A stretch of DNA of 64,000 bases, from positions 1 to 64,000 of the forward strand of contig JADKIC010000004.1 in the NCBI GenBank assembly GCA_016721435.1, written 5' to 3'. Below the pieces are notes generated by a model, which saw only the letters and a program-made list of their open reading frames with translations, was not told the DNA's origin and did no database searches. The position numbers were made by a program, and so were the translations under genes. The stretch is from Bacteroidota bacterium (GTDB taxonomy: Bacteria; Bacteroidota; Bacteroidia; AKYH767-A; OLB10). Positions within the stretch are counted from its first letter, which is position 1. Each line of letters begins with the position of its first letter. Shown here one piece after another: positions 31,696-41,121 of this stretch.

Positions 31696-32115
31696 ATGAG
31701 AATTGATATCCTGAACGGACCTAACCTGAACCTGCTGGGCAAAAGGGAGCCGGGCATTTATTGCAGTGAGAGTTTCGAATCTTATTTGGAGTAGTTGCGA
31801 ATGGTTTTCCCTGATATAGATATTCATTACTTTCAAAGTAATGTGGAAGGGGAGCTGATTAACAAACTCCAAGAGGTTGGATTTTCTACAGATGGAATTG
31901 TATTGAATGCAGGTGGTTATACCCATACCTCTGTGGCTATTGCCGACGCTGTGGCCGCGATAACTACACCTGTAATTGAAGTACATATTTCAAATATTTA
32001 TGCACGGGAGGAGTTTCGTCGTATCAGTCTCCTTTCCCCAAAATGCAGGGGGAGCATTGCAGGTCTCGGTATGGAGGGATATAAATTAGCCCTGTATTAT
32101 TTTACACAACTTTAG
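31696..32115 (+). CDS. aroQ: Type II 3-dehydroquinate dehydratase with an in-frame stop codon
   Basis: AroQ catalyses the third step of the shikimate pathway. The frame opens MRIDILNGPNLNLLGKREPG with the catalytic Tyr in GIYCSES, and continues without any shift through LNAGGYTHTSVAIADAV, VIEVHISNIYAREEFR and SIAGLGMEGYKLAL, 139 codons in total, as normal for the family. Codon 33 (31792-31794) is TAG, in a place where homologues have Gln, Lys or Glu. Thus a single substitution interrupts the gene. It may be a real nonsense mutation or a base-call error. GIYC replaces the usual IYG after the catalytic Tyr. Confidence 0.88.
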
Positions 32116-32210
32116 TTTTATTTGTGACATATCTTATTAAATAGTGTGACTTCTGTTACTGAAATTGGATGTTTGAATACGGAACTTTGTATCATCAAAT
32201 TAAAACTGAT

Positions 32211-32870
32211 ATGGAAAACACACAAGAATATACACAAATGCCCCGGATAGGAGATAAAGCTCCGGATTTTGAGGCGATCACTACGACTGGTAAATTAAAA
32301 TTCTCCGATTACAACAAAGGAAAATGGATTGTATTTTTTTCTCACCCCGCTGATTTCACACCGGTTTGCACAACAGAAATGAGCGCATTCGCCGTCGAGG
32401 AACCAAAGTTCAATGCGATGGATACTAAACTTCTCGGTTTGAGTATTGATAGCATTCATTCTCATATTGCCTGGGTACATAACGTGAAAGAGAAGATGGG
32501 AATCAGTATGAAATTTCCGATCATCGCCGATATTGATATGAAGGTGTCCAAATTATATGGCATGCTTCAGCCGGGCGAGAGTGAAACCGCAGCAGTCAGG
32601 GCTGTATTTTTTATTGATCCAACAGGAAAAATTCGTCTAATCATGTATTATCCGCTCAATGTTGGAAGAAATATGGATGAAATCTTTCGTGTGTTGAAGG
32701 CCCTTCAGGTAAGTGATGAACATAAAGTGGCGATGCCATTGAATTGGAAGCCCGGTGCGAAGGTGATTGTTCCGCCACCTAAAACTTTAGTGGATATGGA
32801 GGAGCGAGATACCAACACTTCTTACGAGAAGATTGATTTTTACCTCTGTAAGAAAGAATTGGCTGTGTAA
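32211..32870 (+). CDS. Peroxiredoxin of the Prx6 subfamily
   Basis: Reduces hydrogen peroxide and organic hydroperoxides. About 219 residues from the preferred start ATG 32211 (MENTQEYTQMPRIGD); another ATG at 32169 adds 14 non-homologous residues. The peroxidatic cysteine is in HPADFTPVCTTEM (about residue 49), and the resolving or third cysteine in DFYLCKKELAV near the end. FFIDPTGKIRLIMYYP and NVGRNMDEIFRVLKALQ are Prx6 features, and the C-terminal domain (WKPGAKVIVPPP) is present. It is a single gene, closed by a terminator. Confidence 0.92.
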   Translation: MENTQEYTQMPRIGDKAPDFEAITTTGKLKFSDYNKGKWIVFFSHPADFTPVCTTEMSAFAVEEPKFNAMDTKLLGLSIDSIHSHIAWVHNVKEKMGISMKFPIIADIDMKVSKLYGMLQPGESETAAVRAVFFIDPTGKIRLIMYYPLNVGRNMDEIFRVLKALQVSDEHKVAMPLNWKPGAKVIVPPPKTLVDMEERDTNTSYEKIDFYLCKKELAV

Positions 32871-32886
32871 AAAATAGTATTTATTT

Positions 32887-32925
32887 AACAGGCTTCTCCG
32901 GAATTGTTGGAGAGGCCTGTTTACT
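32887..32925 (+). terminator. Rho-independent terminator of the peroxiredoxin gene
   Basis: AACAGGCTTCTCC (32887-32899) pairs with GGAGAGGCCTGTT (32909-32921) with one G-T pair and a 9-base loop; a T-rich stretch follows. It ends 12 bases before the next start codon. Confidence 0.8.
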
Positions 32926-32936
32926 TTTGAGTGGTA

Positions 32937-33872
32937 ATGAAGAATAATCTCCTGAGCCAACAGGCAAGTATAGTAATGATGGTTCGTCCGGCATTTTTTG
33001 GATTTAATCCGGAGACAGCGGCAAGTAATGCTTTTCAGCAGGAGCGAAAAGGAGCAATAGCAGATAGCCTCCACGAACAGGCCCTTCGCGAATTTGATTT
33101 GGTGAGAGAAAGATTAGTTGCTGCAGAAATCAATGTGCAGGTTTTTCAGAACTCAGATGTACAAACACCGGATGCAATTTTTCCCAATAACTGGTTCAGT
33201 ACTCATCACGATGGTACCCTGGTGCTCTATCCCATGCTGGCTCCCAATCGTCGTCGTGAAAGAAATTCCGGTCTTGAACAGTATATGGACGAGTACTATA
33301 AAATTAACAGGAAACTTGATCTTTCCCACTGGGAAGAGCAAAGTAAATTTCTCGAGGGTACAGGTAGTATTGTTTTTGATCATGCTTGCAAAATGGCTTA
33401 TGCGGTATCGAGTCCAAGGACGAATTTGGAAGTCTTGCATGCACTTTGTATAGAATTGAATTACGATTATCATACTTTTCATTGTAATGATGTCTTTGGC
33501 AATCCCGTCTATCACACCAACGTGGTCATGCATATTGGTGAAAATTATATCATGTATTGTGAGGAGGGAATTCCTTCAGAGGTGGAACGAAAGAATCTGA
33601 AAGAATGTTTGTTCAGTTCAGGAAGAGCCTTGCTGACTTTTTCGTTGGAGCAGATGAATGCTTTCTGTGGAAATATGCTTCAGATTAAAAATCGTGATGG
33701 TCGTTTAATTACTGTTTGTTCACGTACGGCTTATGATTCGTTAGAGGAAAAGCAACTTGAGCAAATGCAGGAACATACTGAATTTTTAATTGTAGACATT
33801 CCTGTTATTGAGAATGTAGGAGGAGGGGAGTGCGTTGTATGCTTGCTGAAATTTTCCTTGAACCAAAAATAG
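32937..33872 (+). CDS. ctlX: Arginine deiminase-related amidinohydrolase, CtlX-like
   Basis: A 311-residue protein of the amidinotransferase/arginine deiminase fold. The sequence SIVMMVRPAFFGFNPETAASN, the acidic substrate site IFPNNWFSTHHDGTLVLYPM, EGTGSIVFDH, the catalytic His in NPVYHTNVVMHIG and the C-terminal catalytic Cys in NVGGGECVVCLL fit the group annotated as citrulline utilisation hydrolase CtlX or simply arginine-deiminase-related. The group assignment is from memory of the family, so the substrate remains open. Start ATG 32937; a GTG two codons earlier is possible. It is followed after 11 bases by a CoA-transferase gene. Confidence 0.8.
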   Translation: MKNNLLSQQASIVMMVRPAFFGFNPETAASNAFQQERKGAIADSLHEQALREFDLVRERLVAAEINVQVFQNSDVQTPDAIFPNNWFSTHHDGTLVLYPMLAPNRRRERNSGLEQYMDEYYKINRKLDLSHWEEQSKFLEGTGSIVFDHACKMAYAVSSPRTNLEVLHALCIELNYDYHTFHCNDVFGNPVYHTNVVMHIGENYIMYCEEGIPSEVERKNLKECLFSSGRALLTFSLEQMNAFCGNMLQIKNRDGRLITVCSRTAYDSLEEKQLEQMQEHTEFLIVDIPVIENVGGGECVVCLLKFSLNQK

Positions 33873-33883
33873 TAACACTCTAA

Positions 33884-34958
33884 ATGGATATTTTCAAAGG
33901 GCTCCGCGTAGTTGAACTGGCCAATGTTTTGGCAGGACCTGCTGTTGGAATGTTTTTCGCGGAGTTAGGAGCGGAAGTGGTAAAAATAGAGAACAAGAGT
34001 ACGGGTGGCGATCTCACAAGGAAATGGAAATTGCCGGTGGAACAAAAAGAATCAACAACGTCTTCATATTATCATTCGGTCAATTGGAATAAGGAGATAC
34101 TTTTTCTTGATTTGAAAGAGGCAGCGGACTATGCTGTTGCAATTGAAAAAATCAGTACCGCTGATTTGCTCATCACAAATTTTAAGAGCGGCGATGCAGA
34201 AAAATTCGGAATGGGTTCTTCGGTACTTCTTTCCCGTTATCCTTCGCTGATTGTTGCAGCAATCACCGGCTTTGACGATCAGGACAGAGTGGCTTACGAT
34301 GCAATCTTGCAGGCGGAGACAGGGTTCATGTCGCTGAACGGGAATCCGGGAGATAAACCGCTGAAAATGCCTGTGGCATTGATCGATCTTTTAGCTGCCC
34401 ATCAATTAAAGGAAGGAATACTGATCGCATTACTGCAACGTGCTAAAACAGGAAAGGGGTGCAAAGTGACCGTTTCATTATATCGTTCTGCAATATCTTC
34501 TTTAGCGAATCAGGCAAGCGCATATTTGAATACCAATAGTGTTCCGATGGCTTCCGGATCATTGCATCCAACCATCGCTCCTTATGGTGAAATGTTTCGG
34601 TGTGCAGATGGGCAATGGGTGCTCCTGGCCGTGGGAACAGATCAGCAGTTTTTGCGGTTGGTGGATATTTTTAAATGCAACTGAAATTGGTTCTGATTCA
34701 CTTTTTTCAACAAATACCTCTCGTGTCATCAATCGTAAGATTCTTGCCGAAAAGTTAAATAAGTATATAGCGTTATTGGCATCTGAAAATTTTCTTTCGG
34801 CCTGTCATCGCGCAAAAGTTCCTGCAGCATCAGTACGATCTATCGATCAGGTTTTTATGGACCCTTCCATTCAATCTATGGTGTTGGAACAAAAGGAAGG
34901 TGATGGTAGTGTCAGTAAGAGAGTAGCAACAGTAGCATTTAAAATTGAAAATGAATGA
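33884..34958 (+). CDS. Class III CoA-transferase of the CaiB/BaiF family (frameshifted)
   Basis: Transfers coenzyme A between organic acids. The N-terminus LRVVELANVLAGPAVGMFFAELGAEVVKIE is diagnostic, and AYDAILQAETGFMSLNG contains the catalytic aspartate. The frame changes near 34675; the following frame continues with a typical C-terminal part (KILAEKLNKYIALL, CHRAKVPAASVRSIDQVFMDP). About 358 residues. The stop overlaps the start of the GNAT gene by four bases (ATGA). The CoA donor and acceptor are unknown. Confidence 0.88.
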
Positions 34959-35422
34959 GCAAGCTTCCTGAAAATTTCAAGTTCATGGATCCATTCCATT
35001 CGAACAGAGAAGACGAGTATTTCCTGCTTCGATGGGAAGTCCTGCGCAAACCATGGAATCAGCCCAAAGGGACGGAGCGAGATGAACTCGAACTGAAGAC
35101 ATTGCATCGGATGATTGTAGCTTCTGATCAGGTGATAGTGGCTACCGGACGTCTTCAGCTCAATGAACCAACTGTGGCTCAAATACGATACATGGCCGTT
35201 CATGAACAATTTAGAGGGTTGCAGCTGGGTAAGGCGATGATGGAAGAGCTGGAGTCTTTGGCACGTGATGCGGGTGCGGAGAAAGTAATTCTGCAAGCCA
35301 GAGAAAATGCCTTGCAATTTTATGAATCCTGTGGTTATGAGATCGTGATGGAGACTTTTTTACTGTATGAGAGTATTCAGCATTATCTGATGGAAAAGAT
35401 TTTAGTAAAGATTCCTGAATGA
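34955..35422 (+). CDS. GNAT family acetyltransferase
   Basis: A 155-residue N-acetyltransferase. Acetyl-CoA-binding motif A is RYMAVHEQFRGLQLGKAMMEELE (shown in part by the Q-x-x-G-x-G/A-like FRGLQLG), and motif B includes ARENALQFYESCGYEIV. It is intact and overlaps the CoA-transferase stop codon (ATGA), indicating co-translation. The acceptor cannot be deduced. The trmD gene follows 14 bases later. Confidence 0.87.
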   Translation: MSKLPENFKFMDPFHSNREDEYFLLRWEVLRKPWNQPKGTERDELELKTLHRMIVASDQVIVATGRLQLNEPTVAQIRYMAVHEQFRGLQLGKAMMEELESLARDAGAEKVILQARENALQFYESCGYEIVMETFLLYESIQHYLMEKILVKIPE

Positions 35423-35436
35423 TCCTAAATTTGCAG

Positions 35437-36121
35437 GATGCGGATAGATATCATCACAGTGCATCCTGAGTTATTGGAAAGTCCCTTTAATCATTCTATT
35501 TTAAAACGTGCCAAAGAGAAAGGATTGGTGGAAGTCAATCTCATCCAACCTTCGTGATTATGCATTCAGCAAGCACCACAATACCGACGACTATGCTTTT
35601 GGCGGTGGTGCAGGAATGGTGATGATGATTGAACCGATTGCTTTATGTATTGAGGCGCTTCAATCGAAAAATACTTACGATGAAATAATTTACATGAGTC
35701 CGGATGGAGTTCTTCTTGACCAGCCACTGGCCAATTCCATATCTCTGCAACAAAACATCATACTGCTTTGCGGGCATTATAAAGGAGTTGACGAGCGGGT
35801 ACGGGAGCATTTCATCACCAGGGAAATCAGTATTGGAAATTATGTATTGTCAGGCGGTGAATTGGCTGCTGCAGTGCTTTGTGATGCGGTAATTCGTTTA
35901 ATTCCGGGGGTGCTGAATGATGAAACCTCGGCTTTGTCCGATTCCTTTCAGGATAACTTGATCGCACCTCCTGTGTATACACGTCCTGCAGAATTCAGAG
36001 GTTGGAAAGTACCGGATGTACTTCTTTCAGGACATGAAGCTAAAATCAATCAATGGAGATATGAACAGTCGTTGATACGCACACAGGAGCGAAGACCGGA
36101 TTTATTGAGAAAAACGAGTAG
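35437..36121 (+). CDS. trmD: tRNA (guanine-37-N1) methyltransferase (frameshifted)
   Basis: TrmD methylates G37 next to the anticodon and protects against frameshifting. The start MRIDIITVHPELLESPFNHSIL is at ATG 35437; the frame shifts near 35545 (VEVNL... to NLRDYAFSKHHNTDDYAFGGGAGMVM). The trefoil-knot SAM site is seen in LLCGHYKGVDERVREHF and ISIGNYVLSGGELAA. Further on are FQDNLIAPPVYTRP and ERRPDLLRK. Near 36110 one A seems to be missing: restoring it gives RKNE and a TAG at 36119-36121, two bases before the end of the convergent gene. The uncorrected frame runs to 36170. About 228 residues. Confidence 0.92.
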
Positions 36122-36122
36122 G

Positions 36123-37265
36123 TTAGTTTCCTGCAGGAGTATTTTCCTGATTAAGTTTTATCTCCCTTAAACTGGCTCTGGTTTTTAAACTTCCATTTCT
36201 GGTCGTATAAAAGAAGAAAGCGAGCAGCGCAGAGAAATAGGCAAAAAAGATGAGGCTATGAACATGCGTCCATTCTCCCAAAAATTCTTCAATGATGACA
36301 TTTAACAACAATGAAATGAAGGCTAACGATAGAAAAACGATGCCTACTTTTCCATCAGATAGCCCCAGTAAAGCCAGACTATGCGTTGTATGATCTTTAC
36401 CTCCTATAAATGGCGATCGGCCGGCAGAGAGGCGATTTACGACTACCACGGTAGTATCCAGAATGGGTAAAATGAAGGTCATAATGGTTACTGCGAATAA
36501 TTTTCCCGTGGCCGGTGTAGCGGGAGCGTAGGGGTCATTCCAAAAATAAATAATTCCCATTGCTGCCAGAAACACACCCAGGAACTGACTACCGGTATCA
36601 CCCATGTACATTTTTGAGGGATGCCAGTTGAATCTCAAAAAGGCAATCAAAGAGGCAAGAACACCGATTAAAACAAGGAGATGCATACTGGTGATATCAC
36701 CGTTGTGAAGAATTCTATAAATAGTATTGACTATGATTCCGATGGATACGGTTGCTGTTATTCCATCCATATTGTCCAGCATGTTAATAGAATTCATGAT
36801 TCCAATCACCCAAAAAAGCGTTACCGTATAATTTAAGACATCACTTTCGAAAATATGAATACTGATCCCTGTACTAATGAGTAAGCCGGCACATAATAAT
36901 TGTACTCCGAATTTCAGCCACGGCCTCGTATTGTAAGCGTCATCAGCAAGTCCGATAATAAACCCTGCACCGCAGGATAGGAGGATGCCGATGAAGCCTA
37001 ACTGATAAGCATCCTGTGACGGCTCGAAGAGAATAGAGTAGGAGGCGAGGGATAGTAAAAATATGATGTAGAAGGTTATTCCGCCAATGGACGGTTTCGA
37101 TAGAGCGCCCCATCTGATAATAGTACCATCCGAATTATTTCTTATACCTAGCGTTTTAAAAAACCGGAGAAAAAGAATATTGATCATCATAGAAAAGCCT
37201 ACCGCTACCGCGAAAAATAGCGTGTATAAAATGAAACTACTGTTTTGTAAGAAACCCTCGGTCAT
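36123..37265 (-). CDS. WecA/MraY-like polyprenyl-phosphate sugar-1-phosphate transferase
   Basis: A 380-residue integral membrane enzyme with about 11 helices, which starts polysaccharide repeat units by moving a sugar 1-phosphate from a UDP sugar to undecaprenyl phosphate. Motifs visible are FIIGLADDAYNTRPWLKF, the catalytic SINMLDNMDGI, PSKMYMGDTGSQFLG, and the cytoplasmic loop FIGGKDHTTHSLALLG. It is longer than MraY by its C-terminal tail and lacks MraY-specific sequence. It is the last gene of the minus-strand exopolysaccharide operon and begins directly at the end of rfbC. Confidence 0.92.
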   Translation of the reverse strand: MTEGFLQNSSFILYTLFFAVAVGFSMMINILFLRFFKTLGIRNNSDGTIIRWGALSKPSIGGITFYIIFLLSLASYSILFEPSQDAYQLGFIGILLSCGAGFIIGLADDAYNTRPWLKFGVQLLCAGLLISTGISIHIFESDVLNYTVTLFWVIGIMNSINMLDNMDGITATVSIGIIVNTIYRILHNGDITSMHLLVLIGVLASLIAFLRFNWHPSKMYMGDTGSQFLGVFLAAMGIIYFWNDPYAPATPATGKLFAVTIMTFILPILDTTVVVVNRLSAGRSPFIGGKDHTTHSLALLGLSDGKVGIVFLSLAFISLLLNVIIEEFLGEWTHVHSLIFFAYFSALLAFFFYTTRNGSLKTRASLREIKLNQENTPAGN

Positions 37266-37820
37266 TTATATTTTAAATTCAAATCTTGATTCAATATGCT
37301 TAAACAGGGGTAACTCCCGGTCTTTTTCTGATACTATAGGTTGACTGCTTCCCCAGTCAATATTTAATTCAGGGTCATTCCAAAGAATTCCACTTTCGGA
37401 ATTCTTATCGTATAAGTTGGTGCATTTATAAAGAAAAATGGTATTCTCTTCCAAAGATATAAAACCATGTGCGAAACCGGGGGGGATCCAGAATAAAAAT
37501 TGGTTCTCATCACTTAATTCCACTTTCAGGTGTTGGCCATATGTCGGCGAATTTTTCCTGATATCCACTGCAATATCCAGTACACTACCTGAAAGAACAC
37601 GAACTAATTTCCCCTGATCAAATGGCGGATGCTGAAAGTGCAGCCCTCTCAAAACATTTTTCACACTACTGCTTTGATTATCCTGAACAAAATGAGCGGT
37701 AATGCCATTTTTATGAAAGACGTCTTCATTATAAGATTCAAAGAAGTATCCGCGCTCATCATAAAACACACGTGGTTTTATAAGAAGAGGTCCCTGTATT
37801 TCATAGTGAGTTACTTCCAT
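37266..37820 (-). CDS. rfbC: dTDP-4-dehydrorhamnose 3,5-epimerase
   Basis: Third enzyme of dTDP-L-rhamnose synthesis, in the cytoplasm. The 184-residue cupin protein shows FYDERGYFFESYN, the catalytic His in LRGLHFQHPPFDQGKLV, the Asp in VLDIAVDIRKNSPTYG, FWIPPGFAHGF and the acid Tyr region FLYKCTNLYDK. Start placed at ATG 37820, one base after the stop of the upstream kinase gene (TGATATGG); an ATG at 37838 would overlap that gene. The other rfb genes (A, B, D) are not in the window. The enzyme may also epimerise a related 4-keto sugar. Confidence 0.92.
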   Translation of the reverse strand: MEVTHYEIQGPLLIKPRVFYDERGYFFESYNEDVFHKNGITAHFVQDNQSSSVKNVLRGLHFQHPPFDQGKLVRVLSGSVLDIAVDIRKNSPTYGQHLKVELSDENQFLFWIPPGFAHGFISLEENTIFLYKCTNLYDKNSESGILWNDPELNIDWGSSQPIVSEKDRELPLFKHIESRFEFKI

Positions 37821-37821
37821 A

Positions 37822-40253
37822 TCAGGCTTTTTTGACATTGAAGAAATGCCTTACTTTTTCGAAAAGATTTTTAGGTTCATTGTCGTCTTCATAATAGCCG
37901 TAACCATAACTATAGCCATAACCGTATCCATAGCCATAACTATAACCATACCCATATCCGTATTTCAATCTGGACATTTCTACACCATTTAGAATGATGG
38001 ATAGATTATTGACTTTGTTTTCTGTGATGAGTTTATTGATTTGCGCAATAAACATTTTCTTTGAATAATTAGCCCGTAGGATGTATAGAGGGTAATCTGC
38101 CTTTTGCATCATCGGAACACCATCGCTGACAATACCTACCGGCGGAAGGTCAATGATAATGACATCGTAAAGGGCTTTCAGATGTTCCAGCAAGGCATCC
38201 ATTTTTGGATTAATAATTAATTCTGCAGGATTGGGTGGAATAGGTCCGGCTGTAATAAAATCGAGATTAGCCAATGAACTTTTTAAGATACATTTTTCAG
38301 GAGTGTCTCTTCCGATTAACAGGGTACTGATGCCATGATTGTTTTCAACGTTAAAGCCCAAATGGATCTTTGGCTTTCTCATGTCAAGGTCAAGAATAAC
38401 GACTCTCAGACCCGAAAAGGCAATTACTCCTGCTAAATTAATAGCATTAAAAGTTTTCCCTTCTCCAGAAATGGTGGAAGTTACTGCAATTATTTTTGCA
38501 CCTTCCGCACTTGAAATGAACTGAAGATTTGTTCTGACGGATCTGAATGCTTCAGAGATAACCGATTTTGGATTTTGTCCACCAGCAACTGCGAAATTGG
38601 AATTTCACGCTTATACTTTGGAATGATACCCAACAGGGCTGCATCCGTATATTGACCTACTTCTTCGAGTGCATTAATTTCATTGTAGATCAGGTAACGG
38701 GTAATGATCAATATGAATCCGGCAATAAAACCAATGATCAGGCAGGCACTGAGTACAAGCGGACGATTAGGATAAACAGGAACACCGGTTAATTTAGCTT
38801 CTTGTAAAATAATATGTTGGGGGACATATCCTGCTCGGGTAATTCAAAACTCAGCTTTCTTCTCAAGAAGCATTGAATAAAATTTTTCATTGATTGTAAA
38901 CAGTCGTTGGAGTCTTCCATATTCCGCTTGCTGCTGAGGAATTAAGCCGAGTTTAGATTCAATTTTTCTATTCTCCTGCTTCCGGATTTCTTTCTTGGCT
39001 TTCAATTCAGCTTCTTCATTGAGCAACGTACGTTCAAGAAGATCTTGCTGATTTTTTAATTTTACAGAGAGAGATTTGAATACTTCACTGTTTTCAGTTG
39101 CCTGCTGACGCAATTGATCTCTTTGATCGATGAGTTCCTGCAGGCGATTTAACTGCGCAGTAATCTGACTGTCATCGGTTCTTCCTGCCAGTGAAAGTAA
39201 AAATTTACCAATATCATTGTTCGCTTTTACATCCTTCCTGATATTCTCGAAAAGACTGATTTGATAGTCTATGGAATACAACTCATTTTGAATTTGATCA
39301 AGCTGGGATAAAATAGATCCGGCATTCAGATCAGGATTAATGATTTTATTTTCTTTCTTAAAATTTTCCAGTGAATTTTCAGAATTGCTTAACTGGATAT
39401 TGATGGCTGCAATGGTATTATCGATAAAGTCAAGGATTTTATCAGCGACCTCGGAGTTTTTCTCTAAATCATATTTATTGAATTCTGCTGCAATACCATT
39501 GACGATATCGGTAGCTTTTTGTTGATTTTTATCTTTTAATTTAATCTGTATTGTTTTGGCTTCTGAATTAAGAGGAGTGACAACCAGTTCTTTTATGATT
39601 TGATCAGCAACGGTGGTTAAACTGTTTATCTTAAAAAATATGGCATCGCTGGTAAGATCTTTCTGTAGGGTTTGAATGGTGGTATAATCGAGGATATCAA
39701 TTTTGAAATCCAGTTCATCAGTAGAGACCCACTGATTTTCCTTAAATTCCTGAGTGGGCGAAATCTTAGAGGAGGAGAAAGGATAGACAACAGAAAAGCT
39801 GGTTTCGGATTTAAACTCAATTAATATGGGTTCTTCCAGAATGGAACTGTCTTTCACTTTGATTTCTACAGAGAAAGGTGAGATTTTATAGAGTTCATTC
39901 GTCAGGATCTCACCTTTTGAATAGTAGCTGACTTCAAAAGGAAGTCGCTTTAATACACGTTCTAAAATTACTTTTGAACGAATCAATTCAATACTTGAAG
40001 CCAGTTTATTGTTTTGTTCTCCAAACCGTTTAACGGTAATCTCATTGAGAACACTACGTGCATTATCCTGCTCTGATAACTGAATGATAGAACTCGCTTC
40101 ATACACAGGAGCGGTGTAACGCAAAATCAGAAGAGCGGTGAGTATGGCAGTAAGAACGAAAAGAGCAAACCACATGGTGCTTTTTCTTGCGATAGTAACG
40201 AGCAGTTTAAAATCAAACTCTTCGTTAATCGGCGATATTTTCTTTTTTGCCAT
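37822..40253 (-). CDS. Wzc-like polysaccharide co-polymerase and tyrosine autokinase (in-frame stop and frameshift)
   Basis: An inner-membrane BY-kinase controlling exopolysaccharide polymerisation and export, about 810 residues. The N-terminus is a Wzz-type chain-length domain with a first helix (about residues 30-50), a long periplasmic coiled coil and a second helix (LSACLIIGFIAGFILII). A TGA at 38844-38846 interrupts the frame after EKKAEF, yet homology continues in the same frame with AGYVPQHIILQEAK. The frame then shifts near 38570. The kinase has Walker A TISGEGKTFNA, Walker A' VVILDLDMRKPK and Walker B IIIDLPPVG. The tail holds 13 tyrosines in 24 residues, alternating with Gly or Ser, the autophosphorylation cluster. 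Confidence 0.9.
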
Positions 40254-40271
40254 TACAGGAAACAGGGATGT

Positions 40272-41054
40272 TTATGGGTTGCTAAAACCGTCTGCGATTT
40301 GATAGAGTAGCGTCAGGCTGGTAATGATTCCCACAATTGGTGCAATTTGTTGCAATATTTCCTGAGATATTCTTGGAACTGGTTCAACATAGATGATATC
40401 ATTGGCTTGCAAAAGCAAGTTACTTTGCTGCATTCCTTCAATGGTCGAAAGGTCGATGAGCATCACTTTGGGGTTTCTTAAATCTCCCCGGATGAGTTTT
40501 ATTTTATAAGCCTTTCCGGTATTGGTTAATCCACCGGCAAGGGCTAAAGCTTCAATCAGATGCATGTTTTCGTTGTCGAGACTAACTGTCCTTCCACTAC
40601 CGCCGGTTCCCGGAAAGACAAGTACCCGCCGGTTCATTACTCTGATCATGACAAAGGGCTTATTGTAAAAGGTAGCGTATTGCTGTTCCAGCACTTTCTC
40701 CGCTTCCCGAACTGTAAAGCCTGAAATTTTTATTTTTCCAATGATGGGAAGTTTTATTTGGCCGTCAGGCTCTACCAAAAATTGAGTTTGATTAGTGCCG
40801 GGGTTGTTCATCATCGGTGTCGAGGCCGAAATGGCAGATGTTGTAAGATCAACCAGTTTGAAACCATCATTGGTATAAACATTGAAACCAATAATGTCAT
40901 TTGGGGAAATACGGTACTCAATATTTCCAATGGTTTGATCATTGGAGTAATTGTAGTCTTTGGGCACTTTGAACATCACACTGGGGTTGATGTTGCAGGA
41001 ACTAATAATGAACAATAAGGAAGCGGCTGCTAACAAGCGTAGGCTAATTCTCAT
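40272..41054 (-). CDS. Wza-like polysaccharide export lipoprotein
   Basis: A 260-residue outer-membrane lipoprotein. The signal peptide ends in a lipobox (FIISSC, Cys at about residue 20). Next come a poly_export domain (YRISPNDIIGFNVYTNDGF and FLVEPDGQIKLPIIGKIKISG, TVREAEKVLEQQY) and one SLBB domain (RVLVFPGTGGSGR, HLIEALALAGGL, LLLQANDIIYVEP), then a short hydrophobic C-terminal helix. It would form the export channel with the Wzc-like kinase encoded 18 bases downstream. Confidence 0.92.
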   Translation of the reverse strand: MRISLRLLAAASLLFIISSCNINPSVMFKVPKDYNYSNDQTIGNIEYRISPNDIIGFNVYTNDGFKLVDLTTSAISASTPMMNNPGTNQTQFLVEPDGQIKLPIIGKIKISGFTVREAEKVLEQQYATFYNKPFVMIRVMNRRVLVFPGTGGSGRTVSLDNENMHLIEALALAGGLTNTGKAYKIKLIRGDLRNPKVMLIDLSTIEGMQQSNLLLQANDIIYVEPVPRISQEILQQIAPIVGIITSLTLLYQIADGFSNP

Positions 41055-41121
41055 ACAAATAAGATTGGTTTTAAGCTATCTGACAAAAGTAAATAAATTT
41101 TATTGCATCAAGTGGCAATTC

